Origin: Saccharomycopsis crataegensis
Taxonomy: Eukaryota > Ascomycota > Saccharomycetes > Ascoideales > Saccharomycopsidaceae
DNA length: 64,000 nt
NCBI RefSeq assembly: GCF_037102585.1
Contig: NW_027043829.1
Coordinates: forward strand, 1,922,001 to 1,986,000
Reading direction: 5' to 3'
Shown in pieces: positions 31,501-42,586 of this stretch; positions within the stretch are counted from its first letter, which is position 1; each line of letters starts with the position of its first letter. The notes under the pieces were generated by a model. It did no database searches, had not been told where the DNA came from, and saw nothing but the letters and a program-made list of their open reading frames with translations. A program made the position numbers and the translations under genes.

Positions 31501-31667
31501 CTTCTGTGCCGGATTGTTTCAATGCCATGTTAGATGGACAAAGAACTTGAGAATCGAAGTACTAGCACTACCATTTAAGAAAAGATGGAGTGAAAAGTGA
31601 AAGGAGAAGAGTAAATTGAAATGGGACCAGTTGTAAGGTGAGGGTGGATGTTTCAGTAGAAGCACGA
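28574..31667. other. Gene-free 3.1-kb AT-rich stretch
   Basis: No reading frame with family likeness on either strand and no tRNA-like structure. It contains poly(T) tracts near 28600-28630, inverted repeats at 29163-29265, two copies of CGTAAGTTAAG (29439-29449 and 29795-29805), three ACGCGT words (about 29436, 30255 and 30278) and scattered AT-rich runs. It could be a long regulatory region, a decayed repeat, or part of a centromere. The sequence alone does not decide. Confidence 0.6.
29163..29265. repeat. Nested inverted repeats in gene-free stretch
   Basis: TCAAATAGCTA at 29222-29232 pairs perfectly with TAGCTATTTGA at 29250-29260 over a 17-nt spacer. Just outside, AGAAGTCA at 29163-29170 pairs with TGACTTCT at 29258-29265. 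The right-hand arms are contiguous, the left-hand arms are separated by about 50 bp. Confidence 0.8.
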
Positions 31668-32147
31668 TTACAACAACAAGACACCAGCAAGACCAGCAAC
31701 GGCAACGGCACCAGCAGCCAACTTGTTAGCACCACCGGTGGTGATAGAAGGTTCATCGTGAGTAGTGCTGTTGCTGGTTGGGTGGTGAGTTGGGATGGAG
31801 GAAGAAACGGTGGTTTCTGGAGGAGGGGTGGTGGTACCGTTAGTGTGGGTTGGTGGGACGGAGGTAGAAGATGGGAGAGAAGTAGATGGGATGTGGGTAG
31901 AAGATTCTTCTTCGATTGGACAGTAAGTGGTGTATTCAGTGACGGTACCTTCGATGGTTTGGGTGATAACAGTAAGACCGGTGGTTTCGACTTCTTCGTG
32001 ACACTTGTCTTCCTCACAAGAAGTGACAGTGATGACAGTGGTGGTCATACTGTGGGTGGTTTCGGTGGAGGTGATTTCGGTGCTGTTGATGTAGGTAGCG
32101 AAGGCAGCAGAGGCCAAGAAGGAAGAGAGAACAACTTTAGCGAACAT
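31668..32147 (-). CDS. Ccw12-like small GPI-anchored cell wall mannoprotein
   Basis: 159 aa. Signal peptide at residues 1-17 ([17 protein letters not shown]). Then a Thr-rich module with [14 protein letters not shown] and [10 protein letters not shown], close in wording and cysteine pattern to S. cerevisiae Ccw12 (LVTITSCEDHVC and ITQYTTWCP). A Ser/Thr/Pro-rich stalk with several N-glycosylation sites follows (NST, NGT), and a C-terminal hydrophobic GPI signal [20 protein letters not shown]. Expected to be GPI-anchored and covalently bound to wall glucan, stabilising the wall. A strong TATA (32271-32277) and a 1.6-kb upstream region fit a highly expressed gene. The opposite-strand open frame over the same bases is a composition shadow. 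Confidence 0.82.
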   Translation of the reverse strand: MFAKVVLSSFLASAAFATYINSTEITSTETTHSMTTTVITVTSCEEDKCHEEVETTGLTVITQTIEGTVTEYTTYCPIEEESSTHIPSTSLPSSTSVPPTHTNGTTTPPPETTVSSSIPTHHPTSNSTTHDEPSITTGGANKLAAGAVAVAGLAGVLLL

Positions 32148-33785
32148 GGTTAATAAAGGGTTTGAAGTTTAAAGCGAGTGGAAAGAACAAAAGGATATTT
32201 GTTTGATTGTTTGATGATAATAAAAAAAGAGGTGATAAAAGTTGGTAGTAAGATGAAGGAACACCCAGGTATTTATACAGTGGAAGGCCAAGTCTGAAAG
32301 AGACATCACAACAACAACAGCCAGAAGAGGTCAGTATAGTAAGAGACTACTCTATGCACACATGCATGCATGAAAAAAAAAAAAGAAAAAAGAAAAGTGA
32401 CGGCTACTATTTATAAAATCTGTACAAACATAGACACCAGCTAGATCGCGACCTATATTTAGAACATTATGACGACAGGCTATTGGGCTGTTGTGGTACT
32501 GTTATTCTTTACCAAGACATTTTGTTGCCCACTACTTCTACAGCTACCACAACAGCTGCTTGCTCTGCTTCTATTTTTATCACTTTCATGTGCCATGAAT
32601 CAGAGATCTTATTCTGTGTGACAAAATATCTGTTCAATTTTTGACGTGCATGATGGGGCAAGTAATGTACAAGGGGTCCGTGATTGGGTGTTTGTCACTT
32701 CCCCCCCCATGTATAGTGTTTGCTCAGTTACCTCACCTCCTGGCTTTTCATCTATACACTGATTCTATATACCCCATCAAAAGCGGACATTCTTGGTTCC
32801 CAAAGGGTAAGCCTGTGCTGGATATGGTTTCGACCGCTTCCGGTTGTGTTATTCTCGAAGTCTTTTGTATATATGTTGTCGAATAATTATAGTTGCTACT
32901 GTATGCCCCATATAATTGCTACTGCATAATTAACAATTTTTAAATAACCACGCAAAAAAAGAATTTTTTTTTTTGTTTTTTTTTATGTGGTGCCTTATTA
33001 TCTACTCTGTCACTGACGAAACAATACAGGAAAAAGCCTTTCAGTTATTGTCAGTTCAGTGGAGTTTGGTCAGTGTACGTCTGTTTGCCAAGTCATATAG
33101 CTGAAAAGAAAGAAAAAACCACACACAACTGGTGGCTGCCTGCCTTTTTTCAGTCTCTGTGTATCCAGCTATTTCTGTGTATTTATTAGCCCTCGGGTGT
33201 TTGGGTGCAAAGAAAAAACCTGTTCATCGCTATACACAAACACACTTTCTGATAATTAGATTTTTATTACAGTGGTGGTATGCCTCGGAAAAAAAAAAAA
33301 AATAACACCTCCTTGTTGATCGAAATATGAAATGAGTGACTATTGGTTGGGGGAAACACAAAAGAGCTCTTTTTTCTTCACTTTGTAAAGGGGGATACAG
33401 AACATCGCAGTGGAGGACAATTAACCACTGTACATGCTTCCACTATTGCTACTCACCAACACTAACAAAAAAAAGGCTGCTTGCACAGAAGTTTAATATC
33501 AACAACAATAATCACCAGATTTGTCAATTTATTCTTCTTCTTTAGTAATTTTAACTCTTCCCCTCCTCCCACGGCGGGATAAATGAGACAATTTCACAGA
33601 TCACGTGGGCAACAACAAAAGAGATTTAATTTATTTTACCTCCTTCGCAGTAAATAGCGCGCGTCACATTATTAAACAAATTATTTAATCCATAAACATA
33701 AACATAAACAAAAACAAAAAAAAATAGGAGCGAAAAATAATAGTAAACAAACAACAACAACAACAGCAAAAAAAAACAAAAAAAC
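32148..33785. other. Long divergent intergenic region
   Basis: 1.64 kb between the Ccw12-like and Spc42-like starts. It has a C-run at 32702-32708, A/T runs near 32960-32985 and 33288-33302, and a CACGTG at 33603-33608. No gene is recognised; the open frames at 32641-32929 and 33336-33545 look like noise. Confidence 0.5.
32271..32277 (-). promoter_or_regulatory. TATA box of Ccw12-like gene
   Basis: TATAAAT on the minus strand, about 125 bp upstream of the ATG at 32147. Confidence 0.55.
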
Positions 33786-35096
33786 ATGTCAATAGAAGAA
33801 TCCAGTTTTGATCTAGATAACACTCAATATAGTCCCATTAACTCCGATGTGTCGATATCTAGCGTCGAATTGGGAAGAGGTGGAATACACCATGATAGTG
33901 ATTTTTCAATAACCAACACTCTGTTTATACGGGAAAAGAGACAGCAATTTTTCGACAACAAAAAGCCTTCTACCAATCGATGGAAATCAGTACTATTTGA
34001 TGATAACACCGTCTCCCGAGAAAATAAACCATCAAACAATAAATTCCTCGATCTAACTGACACCACCAACCTCGAAAATGCAATTCTCAAAAAAAAAAAT
34101 CGTTACAAACCATACAGTAAACTTCCAACAAATGATCCCAAGAGAAACAAACCTCGTCACCAGGCCATGGTACCAGATAATGAGGCTTCCCAAAATATGA
34201 AATCTTTGCTTGCGAATTGTGAAAAACTATCTGAAACAAAAAGGCAAGTAGTTGAGGATTTGAAAGTTTCAAACATGCTACGCTATAAGTTGGGCGAAAA
34301 AGTTCGAAAATATAAAGATCTCAGTGATAAACAGAGGGTGGAAATAGAGGCATTGAAGTTGAAAAACCAGTTGTTTGAGGATGTCTTGAATGTCTTGATA
34401 TCTAGAACTAATCAATCCAGCACAATAGTTAACTCGAACGATACCAAATCTGTCAATAATGATAATCAGCTGAAGTTGCAAGAATTATGTCAATTGCTAA
34501 AGCGTGTTGAAGCTTTGTCTCTCAGTAGCGGCTATTCTCTGCAGCCTAGCATCGTGCCAGAAAATGCAATCAATAAATCATTTCCTCCAAATATCGATGG
34601 ACATAATGAAATAAAACAAACCGTCATCGCATCGAAAGATGAAATTATATCCAAATTAGACCAATTTGCTAGTAGACCACTCCCAACATCAAACTTTCCT
34701 ACCTCTGGCTCCGTTCCACTGGAACAATTTATGTCAGCCAATCGTTCTTCTAACCCACCGGAGGGCGCTTCGAACGTTGTTAAAGAAACTTTGGCAAAAT
34801 ACCGTCGCAGAAATGAAGTTTTGAACCAATTGGAAGATTTGGACGATGACAAAAACTTGCAGTTCTTGAGCGATATGATAAAGGGCATCAAATCCCGTAC
34901 AAATATACGTGATAATGATGGCTTACTTACTTCTATCGGAAATATTCCAGCCAAACATAAGCGTGTCCAGTTGAACCATGATAACGGGCCACTAAGTCAC
35001 GATCCTTGTCAAAAGCCAGAAAGTTGTTGTAAATATTGTGACGATAATGATGGTGATGAGGATGGCGAGAATGACAATTCTATTCTATGGGATTGA
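33786..35096 (+). CDS. Coiled-coil protein, probable Spc42-like spindle pole body component
   Basis: 436 aa, no signal or membrane segment. A disordered Asn/Ser/Asp-rich N-terminus precedes a coiled coil at about residues 135-205 (SETKRQVVEDLKVSN, YKDLSDKQRVEIEALKLKNQ). A short helix follows at 225-240 (LKLQELCQLLKRVEAL) and a second helical block near 335-370 (RRRNEVLNQLEDLDDDKN). The acidic tail carries two Cys pairs (CQKPESCCKYC). S. cerevisiae Spc42 (363 aa) has the same order: N-terminal tail, long coiled coil, later short helix with NNQLQELQSMMD, and a CLEC near the C-terminus. Spc42 forms the central crystalline layer of the spindle pole body. The match is by architecture and short words only, so the call is tentative. 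Confidence 0.45.
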   Translation: MSIEESSFDLDNTQYSPINSDVSISSVELGRGGIHHDSDFSITNTLFIREKRQQFFDNKKPSTNRWKSVLFDDNTVSRENKPSNNKFLDLTDTTNLENAILKKKNRYKPYSKLPTNDPKRNKPRHQAMVPDNEASQNMKSLLANCEKLSETKRQVVEDLKVSNMLRYKLGEKVRKYKDLSDKQRVEIEALKLKNQLFEDVLNVLISRTNQSSTIVNSNDTKSVNNDNQLKLQELCQLLKRVEALSLSSGYSLQPSIVPENAINKSFPPNIDGHNEIKQTVIASKDEIISKLDQFASRPLPTSNFPTSGSVPLEQFMSANRSSNPPEGASNVVKETLAKYRRRNEVLNQLEDLDDDKNLQFLSDMIKGIKSRTNIRDNDGLLTSIGNIPAKHKRVQLNHDNGPLSHDPCQKPESCCKYCDDNDGDEDGENDNSILWD

Positions 35097-36855
35097 AAAA
35101 GGTGAATAAAAACTACGATGCTATTTTAGACTATAGTGATTAGACAAGCATAATCCAGATTCATAATTGCCACATGCCTTTGAGTGTGATTCTACACCAT
35201 TTCTTCGCTCAGGATCATTATATTTACCGCTCCTCTTTGGCTTCACCCTTGTATAATCATGTAGAATAATCCCAAGTCTAGATATTTACCTTTCTCTAAT
35301 CTTTCCTTTGTTTTCTTACTTTTTTAATTATCTCTGTACTATATTTTTAAATCTAATGAGATTTTTTGAATCATTCTTTTTACAACTAACTTCTCGTATT
35401 GTATTGTGCCCCGCCATGGCCATGACTCATCTTCGTTAGTATACGCTTTATAAAATTGGTTGCCTGATGATCCCTCAATGTAGCTGGGGCTGGATATCTG
35501 ATTCCGTCACTTCATATTAACTATATTAGTTCTTCTGTGTGTGAAAATCTCAATTCGGGAACTTTAGCCAAATGCATTGAGATGAAAAGTCAAATATCGC
35601 AAAATCAGTTGAAATTCCAATATCATCAATAATCATGCCAATGACGCATTTTGTGTTATGGTACATATATATTATTGGTCCTGACTTCAGATATTAATTC
35701 TGAAATCAGAAATAAAACCTCCCCAAATCAAAATAAAAGAAACGGGTATATTCAAAACATTTAAAAAGGAAAAAAGGAAAAAGGAAAACAGGAAAAATGT
35801 GAATGATTATCCGGAAGTTTTTTTTTCCTCCAGTTTATCAATGAAAACATTTTTCCGAAATATTAAGTCAAAAAGAAAAAAGCAGAAAAAGAAAAAAGAA
35901 GAAGTAAGCACAAAGAATTGGTGGACCCTTTTTAAGCTTGTTTCTTTTTGTGGGCGGAGGTACCTTTATACGTAGAAAACGGTAAAAAAAAAAAAAGAAA
36001 ACCCGAAAAAAGGAATCATTAAGGAACCTTTGTAACTGTTTTGTTTTCCATTTTTTTTTTTTTCTTGATAATCCAATGAAGTTACACGTAATGTTTGTCT
36101 CCACTCCTTCTCTTTATTTGTGACGGTGAAAGTTTTTTCTTTTTTTCTTTTTTTTTTTTTTTTCTATATAGTACATGTTGATGTAAGTGACAGCTGCATG
36201 GTGTTTGATTGGGAGGACGGGGAAAAACAACAAACAAACTTTGCGGAAGTTGCAGATAGAGGGGCTGCTTTTGTTTCTTTGGAGACCAATCCTAAATACA
36301 AAGCTTCATGAGATATATGCCGTTGAAATAACCATGGGATCATAGTCGTTTAAGGTTATAGGTCATACGAGTAGGGTCTTTACAGCTGATGAGCCCAAAT
36401 CCTTTGTTCATTTCGTTCAGTTGCTCATATTCTTTGTCCATTTTGATTGATAACTCAAAGACAAAATAAAGAAGGAATCATATCGCACGAATGGACGTAT
36501 AATACATAAAAGAAATTTAGAAAACAAAATTATTGTGGGAATTATCAAGAGCATTGTACTTAGAAATTAGCAAGGCACATCAAGTTCATCTTGTTATCCC
36601 TTTTGCTTTAATTCGTATAATTATTAATTTTTAAAACCAACAGAAAATGCTACATCAAAGGAATAAAGCAATATTATTACTTTACCTCTTGCCACACAAA
36701 TCGACATAACAAGTAAAAACTTTTTCTTGCTTTCTGTTTGTTTCCTGATCTTCAAAGATTTCACAATTGTGGGTGCCCTAAAAAGCTAGGATGTTCAAGA
36801 CTACCCCCCCATCGAAGATCACCCACCGGGGGCATATAACCAGTGCATGCGAAAA

Positions 36856-36885
36856 AAAATTCTTCTTGCATACAGGAAGAATTTT
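36856..36885. repeat. Short perfect inverted repeat (hairpin)
   Basis: AAAATTCTTC at 36856-36865 and GAAGAATTTT at 36876-36885, with the 10-base loop TTGCATACAG. It is far from any recognised gene end. Confidence 0.85.
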
Positions 36886-38451
36886 CAGTTAATTGTACCA
36901 AACAGGCAGTGATTACGAACAAAATATAATACTTGAAGAATTACTTTTTATTCAATATTCAACGTCCAAATGAAACCAAAAATCAAACAAAATGTAATAA
37001 CCAAAGAAGAAGAAAATTGGCCAATTTAATTGGTATATGTGGTCCTCGAGGATCAGTGAGTTTTTTTTTTACCATATTTTCCGTTTCGATGATTTTCATG
37101 GCATTCGGTCAATGATTTGCTGCATAAATGAATGACAAATAATCTCCCAATCGTAGTTCCGATTGAACCACTCATAAGTGCTTCTTACTTTTTCCCTTAA
37201 TGTATCTTTAAAAATCACCACTCATTTTTCCTTTTTCTCGGTTTGAATAGCCTATCCCGACAATTCGAGATCTAGATCTTTCTGCTTGACTTGATTTGCC
37301 AATCTGCTTTGTTTGACATCAAGAAAGTCATGCACTATTAAGCAGATTTATTGCAACTAGACAATAGCAGGTGGCAACAAATGCCTTCAGTTTTAAGATG
37401 AATGAGTAATTACGGCCTTCCGGGCTTCGATGTTGATGCCCTTTGACTCTTCCCATATGTAAGTTTGTGGCTCATTTTTCGGGGAGTTGATCATCCTTGC
37501 CATTCGACCCGAGCTCTTCTTCAAGGATGTCTCAAATGGTTAGCTAATCTAATAACGTTGGTGGGGCTTCAGAGGATGACAAACCCCAGATACTGCAGAC
37601 GTCATTAGTGGATTTTAGGCGAAAGAAAAAGCAAATATCGTGCTATATGTGATCGGTTGGTGGAGAGACATGGAGGCCATGGCTATGTTTTGTCTAGACC
37701 ATATGCCATACTTACTAATATCGAGAGCCGGTAAGCGAGGCACCAAAAAAAAAAAAAGAGGTAGAAGGTAAGTTCATGCAGCCGTCCTGATTATAGTGCC
37801 TCATTGAGCAGTGTAATACCTGGATAATACAGGGCTACCAACCAAAAGGCCCTTTTCAATAGGGACATCTGGGTACAGTGCCGGCGGTGGCGACAAGTAA
37901 AACGAGAATTTTTCACATTTGGATTCGGGAGATTTTTCCTCGATGCACACACAAGAAAAAAAAAAAAGGAGCCAACGGGCTTAAACACTTTGACACATTG
38001 AAGGCCAGGTCCCATCAACGTACAATTAAACAGTCAACGCCAATGGGAGCATGTAAGATCTTACTATAAATAATAGTAAAAAAAAAATAAAAAAAAAATG
38101 AAAAGTTCAACAATCTCGGATTGTTTGAGTATTCCGTGAATCATTATTGGCTATTGTCAGGGCTTCAAAAAAAAAACCCCCCCACCCCCAAAAAAGAAAG
38201 GAACAAAAAAGTAAAGCGCATGGATGCACCTGTCCGCAAACGGAAAAATTTTTGAGCCAAAAGTCTAGATCTCATCTACAGTCATAAACCTCTCCCAAAC
38301 TAGCGATATTGGATAATAATCGTAAAGCAGGAAAATTTTTTCTTGGTCTTTTTTCTTTTTGATGCATTAAGCTTTGATGTACGAGATGTTGACCGGAAAA
38401 TTGTCAGCGGACGAGTAAAAAAGGAAAAGGAATATCCCAATCAGATCTCAA

Positions 38452-38459
38452 TATAAATA
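38452..38459 (+). promoter_or_regulatory. TATA box of SUN-family gene
   Basis: TATAAATA, about 150 bp upstream of the ATG at 38608. Confidence 0.55.
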
Positions 38460-38607
38460 CCAGCCAGAATTCTCTAGGACCCTGTGTAGAATTTGTAAAA
38501 CTCTCTTAATTAGACATACTTAACCAACTTGTGATTATTCATTCTTTAATATTTCCAATCAAATCACTTTCACTGTTCTTTATTTTGTATCACATCACCC
38601 AAATATC

Positions 38608-39768
38608 ATGTTGTGCCAATTGTCTATTGCCTCTCTTTTTATTTCTATGACCGCTGCTGCCGGTCACCATTCTCACAAGTACGCCTTGTTTGATGAAGCC
38701 GTTGAGGTTTCTAAGAGAAGCAGCGGTAATGATTGTGAGTTCCCAACCGACTTGGGTTTGGTTGCCGTTAACGAGAAAGGTACTGGTGGTGGTTGGGCCA
38801 TTGCTATGGACCAAACCTGTAAAGCCGGGTCTTGGTGCCCATACGCTTGCCCTCCAGGCTATTTATCTGCTCAATGGGACCCAGAAGCTACTAGTTACAC
38901 TTATCCACAATCTCAATATGGTGGTTTGAAATGTAACTCCGACGGTACTTTATCCAAGGGCTTTTCCGGCAAAGCTTACTGTGTCGAAGGTAAAGGCACT
39001 GTTTCTGCAAAGAACACTATTGGCAAAGACGTCGCCTTCTGTCAAACCGTCTTGCCAGGTAACGAAGAAATGTCGATTCCAACCAATGTTGGTGCTAACA
39101 ATGAAACCGTTTTGGCCGTCCCAGGTACCGATTACTGGGCTGGCACTGCTGCTCACTACTATGTCAACTATCCTGGCATTTCTGTCGAAGACGCTTGTAC
39201 CTGGGGTTCCGACGCCAATCCTCAAGGTAACTGGTCTCCATATGTTGCTGGTGCTAACCAAGATGACAGTGGTAACACTTATGTCAAGATTGGATGGAAC
39301 CCAATTTACTTGGACAGCTCTTTTGCCACCACTGAACCAAACTTCGGGATTAGAATCACTTGTGATGACGAATCTAAATGTAACGGCTTGCAATGTGAAA
39401 TTGACCCAACTGATGGTATCAACACCATCAAGGGTTCTTCTTCCACTGGTGCGGGTGCCGCTAACTTCTGTGTTGTTACCGCTGAAAGTGGGAATAGTGC
39501 CAAGATTGAGGTCTTTAGCACTGGCTCTTCATCTTCCTCTTCCTCTACTTCTAACAAGGGCGTCAAAGTCCTCAACAGAGGCGTGAACGCTACTAGCTTG
39601 GCTACTTCTATTTCCGCCTCTGCCACTGCTGCTACCAATGCTTCTCACATCACCGCCTCTGCCACTGCTAGTACCAGTACTTCTGCTGGTGTTGCTAGAT
39701 TCAACACCAACCCTATCCAAACTATTGCTGTTGTTTTGGCTGTGGTGATTTACCAAAATTTATTCTAA
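38608..39768 (+). CDS. SUN-family cell wall glucosidase-like protein with GPI-type tail
   Basis: 386 aa secreted protein of the SUN family (Uth1/Sim1/Nca3/Sun4; C. albicans Sun41 group), linked to septation and glucan remodelling. Signal peptide at residues 1-18, then a Kex2 site KR at 36-37. The SUN domain covers about residues 43-300 with CEFPTDLGLVAVNEKGTGGG, AGSWCPYACPPGYLSAQWDP, YPQSQYGGLKC, AFCQTVLPGNEEM, VPGTDYWAGTAAHYYVN and FGIRITCDDESKCNGLQC. The C-terminus is Ser/Thr/Ala-rich and ends in a hydrophobic stretch (IQTIAVVLAVVIYQNLF), as in GPI-anchored proteins. Classical Sun41-type proteins lack such a tail, and their low-complexity region is N-terminal, so this looks like a SUN variant with a C-terminal stalk. 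Codon bias is strong. Confidence 0.85.
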   Translation: MLCQLSIASLFISMTAAAGHHSHKYALFDEAVEVSKRSSGNDCEFPTDLGLVAVNEKGTGGGWAIAMDQTCKAGSWCPYACPPGYLSAQWDPEATSYTYPQSQYGGLKCNSDGTLSKGFSGKAYCVEGKGTVSAKNTIGKDVAFCQTVLPGNEEMSIPTNVGANNETVLAVPGTDYWAGTAAHYYVNYPGISVEDACTWGSDANPQGNWSPYVAGANQDDSGNTYVKIGWNPIYLDSSFATTEPNFGIRITCDDESKCNGLQCEIDPTDGINTIKGSSSTGAGAANFCVVTAESGNSAKIEVFSTGSSSSSSSTSNKGVKVLNRGVNATSLATSISASATAATNASHITASATASTSTSAGVARFNTNPIQTIAVVLAVVIYQNLF

Positions 39769-40415
39769 ACTCCGTTTGCCACTCCTTATTGATTTTTGCA
39801 ATGGTTTTAATGGTTTTAATGACTTTTCTGTTAATTTGTTTGTTCCTGCTTTTATTTTAAAAATTTCTTTCGTTGTATTTTTTGGTTCTCTATTTTCAAT
39901 TTTCACTCACCAACTTTGGTTAGTGTTGGTTTTGGTATTCCCCTTTATTTTTTCACATTCTTCCCATTCTTTTTTCGACTTCGTATCATATTATATTATT
40001 TAGGAATCGTTTTATAAAATTTTGGTAATATTCAATCCGTTTAGTTTCTTCAGAAAAATGTAAGAATTTTTCAAATCTAATTTAGATTGGTTCCACAGAT
40101 TCAAGAGTTTGAATTTTTTTTTGTCTATCGATGACAAGAAATATAAGTTGAATACATATTTCAGCAACTTTGAAAAAAGAACAACTTTCCTCAAAAATCT
40201 ATACCTACGCTGTCAAAATAACTCGATTATATCATGAATTAAGATATTGAAGCAAAAAGAGGATGAAAAGAAAAAATAAATGAAAAATAAATGAACAATA
40301 AATGCTATCTAAAAATACAGAAACTAAAGAAAGGTAAAAATGAATAATATCACATTATACCCCTCCTCCTAAAAAAGACCACCACCACCATCACACTATA
40401 CTGGAAAATTTTATC
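39769..40415. other. Intergenic between convergent SUN gene and HAS1
   Basis: T-rich 3' flank of the SUN gene, with a tandem TGGTTTTAA duplication near 39800-39820, then the A-rich 3' flank of HAS1. No gene is seen. Confidence 0.55.
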
Positions 40416-42173
40416 TCAACGTCTTTTGTTTTGGTGTTGCTTCTTATCTTTTTTCCCAGTCTTTCCACTGGCACCAATGGTAATATTGACTCTTGGAGGA
40501 ATTGGGAAACCATAACCTTTAGCAACCTTAGTCAAGTCCAACTTGTCGATTTGATAAACGGTTTTCAAATGATGACTAGCGTAGGCTTGCAAGTAGGCTC
40601 TGTAACCATCTTTGGCGGACTGATGCAACCAGTAGTTAGAAGCAATCAATTTTTCCAATTGTGGTTGGACGTTAGCAATCTTGCTAGTTGGGAATTCGTA
40701 TTCGTTCAATGGAACCTTGGCAGCCTTCAAGTATCTCAAGAATCCCAATTCTGAAGGAGTCAAGAACATAAGAGACTTACCTTTACCGGCGGTACCTCTA
40801 GCAGTTCTACCAACTCTATGAATGTAATCTCTTGGATCATCTGGTGGATCAAATTGGACAATCCAATCAACAGCAGGAATATCCAAACCTCTAGCAGCGA
40901 CATCTGTACAAATCAAAGTACCTTGCTTAGCGTTACAGAATTCGAAGAAAGTATTAGTTCTCTTTTGTTGCTTCTGTTTCCCGTGCAAGTCCAATACTGG
41001 CAAATCAATATAGTTCAATAATTCACCATAATATTTGACGGAGTTACAAGACGACAAGAACACAATGACCTTCTTTTTCTGGTTTCTCTTCAAGAATGAA
41101 AACAACAACAAGAATCTCTTGTCACTGTCACAAACCACGTAACCTTGTTCCAACCCATTGGCAGTAGAGCTGTCCTCACCGGAGTCAACATTGATGTATA
41201 ATGGACCGGCTCTAAGAGAAATTCTGGCCAAGTCATCAACCTTGGTGGTTTGGGTAGCGGAGAAAAGCATGGATTGTCTATTTTCATTTGGCAAAATCTT
41301 GATGATTTGCTTCATTTCTTCTTCGAAACCAATTTCCAAGATTCTATCAGCTTCATCAATGACCAAGGCCTTAAGATTCTTGAAAACAAAACCCTTGGTG
41401 TTTTGTAAATGATCCAACAATCTACCTGGGGTGGCAATCAACAAATTGACACCTTTGACCAATTTCTCAGCTTCGGCTCTACGATTAGCACCACCAATGA
41501 CGATACCAAAGGTTTGAGTGTGATGCTTCATTAATTCTCTGGCAACCCCAAAAATTTGAAGTGCCAACTCTCTGGTTGGGGAAACAACCACCACACCAGT
41601 ACCGTTTCTTGGTTTGAACTTCAATGAGTAGAGCAATTCAATGGCTGGGATCAAGAAGGCTAAGGTTTTACCAGAACCGGTTTTGGCGGCCCCCAAAACA
41701 TCTTTACCTGCTAAAAGTGGAGGAATGGTTCTTGCTTGGACCTTGGTCATCTTAGTGAAGCCCATTTCACTGATGGCTTTAAGAGTAGGCTCGGATAAAT
41801 TGAGGTCTACGAAAGAATCAGTAACTGATTCCTCCTGTTCTTGTTCAGACTGGATATTTTCTGGTTTGGATTCTTTATTCAACTTCTTTGCTGCTGGCTT
41901 TTTTTTTCTATCTTCTTCTTCTTCTTCTTCTTTTTCATTTTCCGATTCGTCATCAGAACTTTCTTCAGGGGTTTCTTCGATCTTTGGTTCTTCTGTAACA
42001 CCTAATAAGTTTGAAACTTCATCGAATTGACCATCTAATTCATCAATAGCCTTGGTTTGGTCTGCATCTTCTTCGACATTCTTGGAGAGCTTTGACTTCT
42101 TGTGACCCTTAGAGCTCTTTTTGTCTCCGGAGAGAGACTTTCTCTTCTTATTCACCTTTTCTTTGACAGCCAT
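40416..42173 (-). CDS. HAS1: HAS1, DEAD-box RNA helicase of ribosome biogenesis
   Basis: Nucleolar ATP-dependent RNA helicase needed for 40S and 60S subunit maturation, including release of snoRNAs. 585 aa from the first ATG; an in-frame non-ATG extension upstream is ignored. The N-terminus of about 125 residues is Lys- then Glu-rich. Core motifs: [16 protein letters not shown] (Q), AAKTGSGKT (I), PTRELALQ (Ia), [10 protein letters not shown] (Ib), VIDEADRIL (II), LFSATQT (III), [14 protein letters not shown] (V) and [11 protein letters not shown] (VI). [17 protein letters not shown] and the tail with [20 protein letters not shown] are typical of Has1. Codon bias is high. The promoter is shared with the Hal3-type gene. 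Confidence 0.95.
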   Translation of the reverse strand: MAVKEKVNKKRKSLSGDKKSSKGHKKSKLSKNVEEDADQTKAIDELDGQFDEVSNLLGVTEEPKIEETPEESSDDESENEKEEEEEEDRKKKPAAKKLNKESKPENIQSEQEQEESVTDSFVDLNLSEPTLKAISEMGFTKMTKVQARTIPPLLAGKDVLGAAKTGSGKTLAFLIPAIELLYSLKFKPRNGTGVVVVSPTRELALQIFGVARELMKHHTQTFGIVIGGANRRAEAEKLVKGVNLLIATPGRLLDHLQNTKGFVFKNLKALVIDEADRILEIGFEEEMKQIIKILPNENRQSMLFSATQTTKVDDLARISLRAGPLYINVDSGEDSSTANGLEQGYVVCDSDKRFLLLFSFLKRNQKKKVIVFLSSCNSVKYYGELLNYIDLPVLDLHGKQKQQKRTNTFFEFCNAKQGTLICTDVAARGLDIPAVDWIVQFDPPDDPRDYIHRVGRTARGTAGKGKSLMFLTPSELGFLRYLKAAKVPLNEYEFPTSKIANVQPQLEKLIASNYWLHQSAKDGYRAYLQAYASHHLKTVYQIDKLDLTKVAKGYGFPIPPRVNITIGASGKTGKKDKKQHQNKRR

Positions 42174-42586
42174 GTCTACCAATATATTCCACTAAGAGGT
42201 GCTAGTGTTAGTATGGAACATCACATCTTGAAAATTTTTTTTTTTTTTTTTTTTTTTCATCCTGCATGAGATGGCGCTGACTAAGACACCCACGTGACAC
42301 AAGGATCCATTCAAATGGTACACAATCGCAAAAGTGCTGGCACGGGTAACGCCCCATGGATGGCTGTATAGAAAAAGAACCCAGGCAGAAAACGATGAGA
42401 CAGACAGAGGGAGAGACAGAGAAAAAAAAAAGAGGCGATTAAAAAAATCAATATCACAGGTTTACTTCAATTCAAAAAAATTGACAGTTATCTAATTTAA
42501 CGACATTAGTAGTTTGTCCCTCCATTCTAGTGAAAGTTAATTTCGCAAATATCGGCTGATACTTTGGTTCATTGGTTTTGCCAAAA
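42174..42586. promoter_or_regulatory. Divergent promoter HAS1/Hal3-type gene
   Basis: 413 bp. TGAAAATTTTT at 42229-42239 is an RRPE-like element about 56 bp from the HAS1 start. CGCTGACTAAG is at 42275-42285 and CACGTG (Cbf1-type) at 42291-42296. A GCATGAGATGG near 42264 resembles, but does not match, PAC. Confidence 0.45.

Larger units (their letters stand above)
35097..38607. other. Gene-free 3.5-kb stretch upstream of SUN-family gene
   Basis: No convincing coding frame or RNA gene. It contains many A/T homopolymers, a hairpin at 36856-36885 (AAAATTCTTC/GAAGAATTTT with a 10-nt loop), a poly(A)/poly(C) junction at 38167-38196 and the TATA of the SUN gene at its right end. It may be an extended promoter for the wall-protein gene, since long upstream regions are common for such genes. 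Confidence 0.55.

Noticed and set aside
31638-32153. 171-codon Gly-rich plus-strand frame over the Ccw12-like gene
   Set aside because: It is the complement of Ser/Thr/Pro codons. The minus-strand frame has a signal peptide, Ccw12 motifs and a GPI tail.
35868-36311. Lys/Phe-rich short frames around poly(A)/poly(T) tracts
   Set aside because: Products of homopolymer runs, with no sense-like composition.
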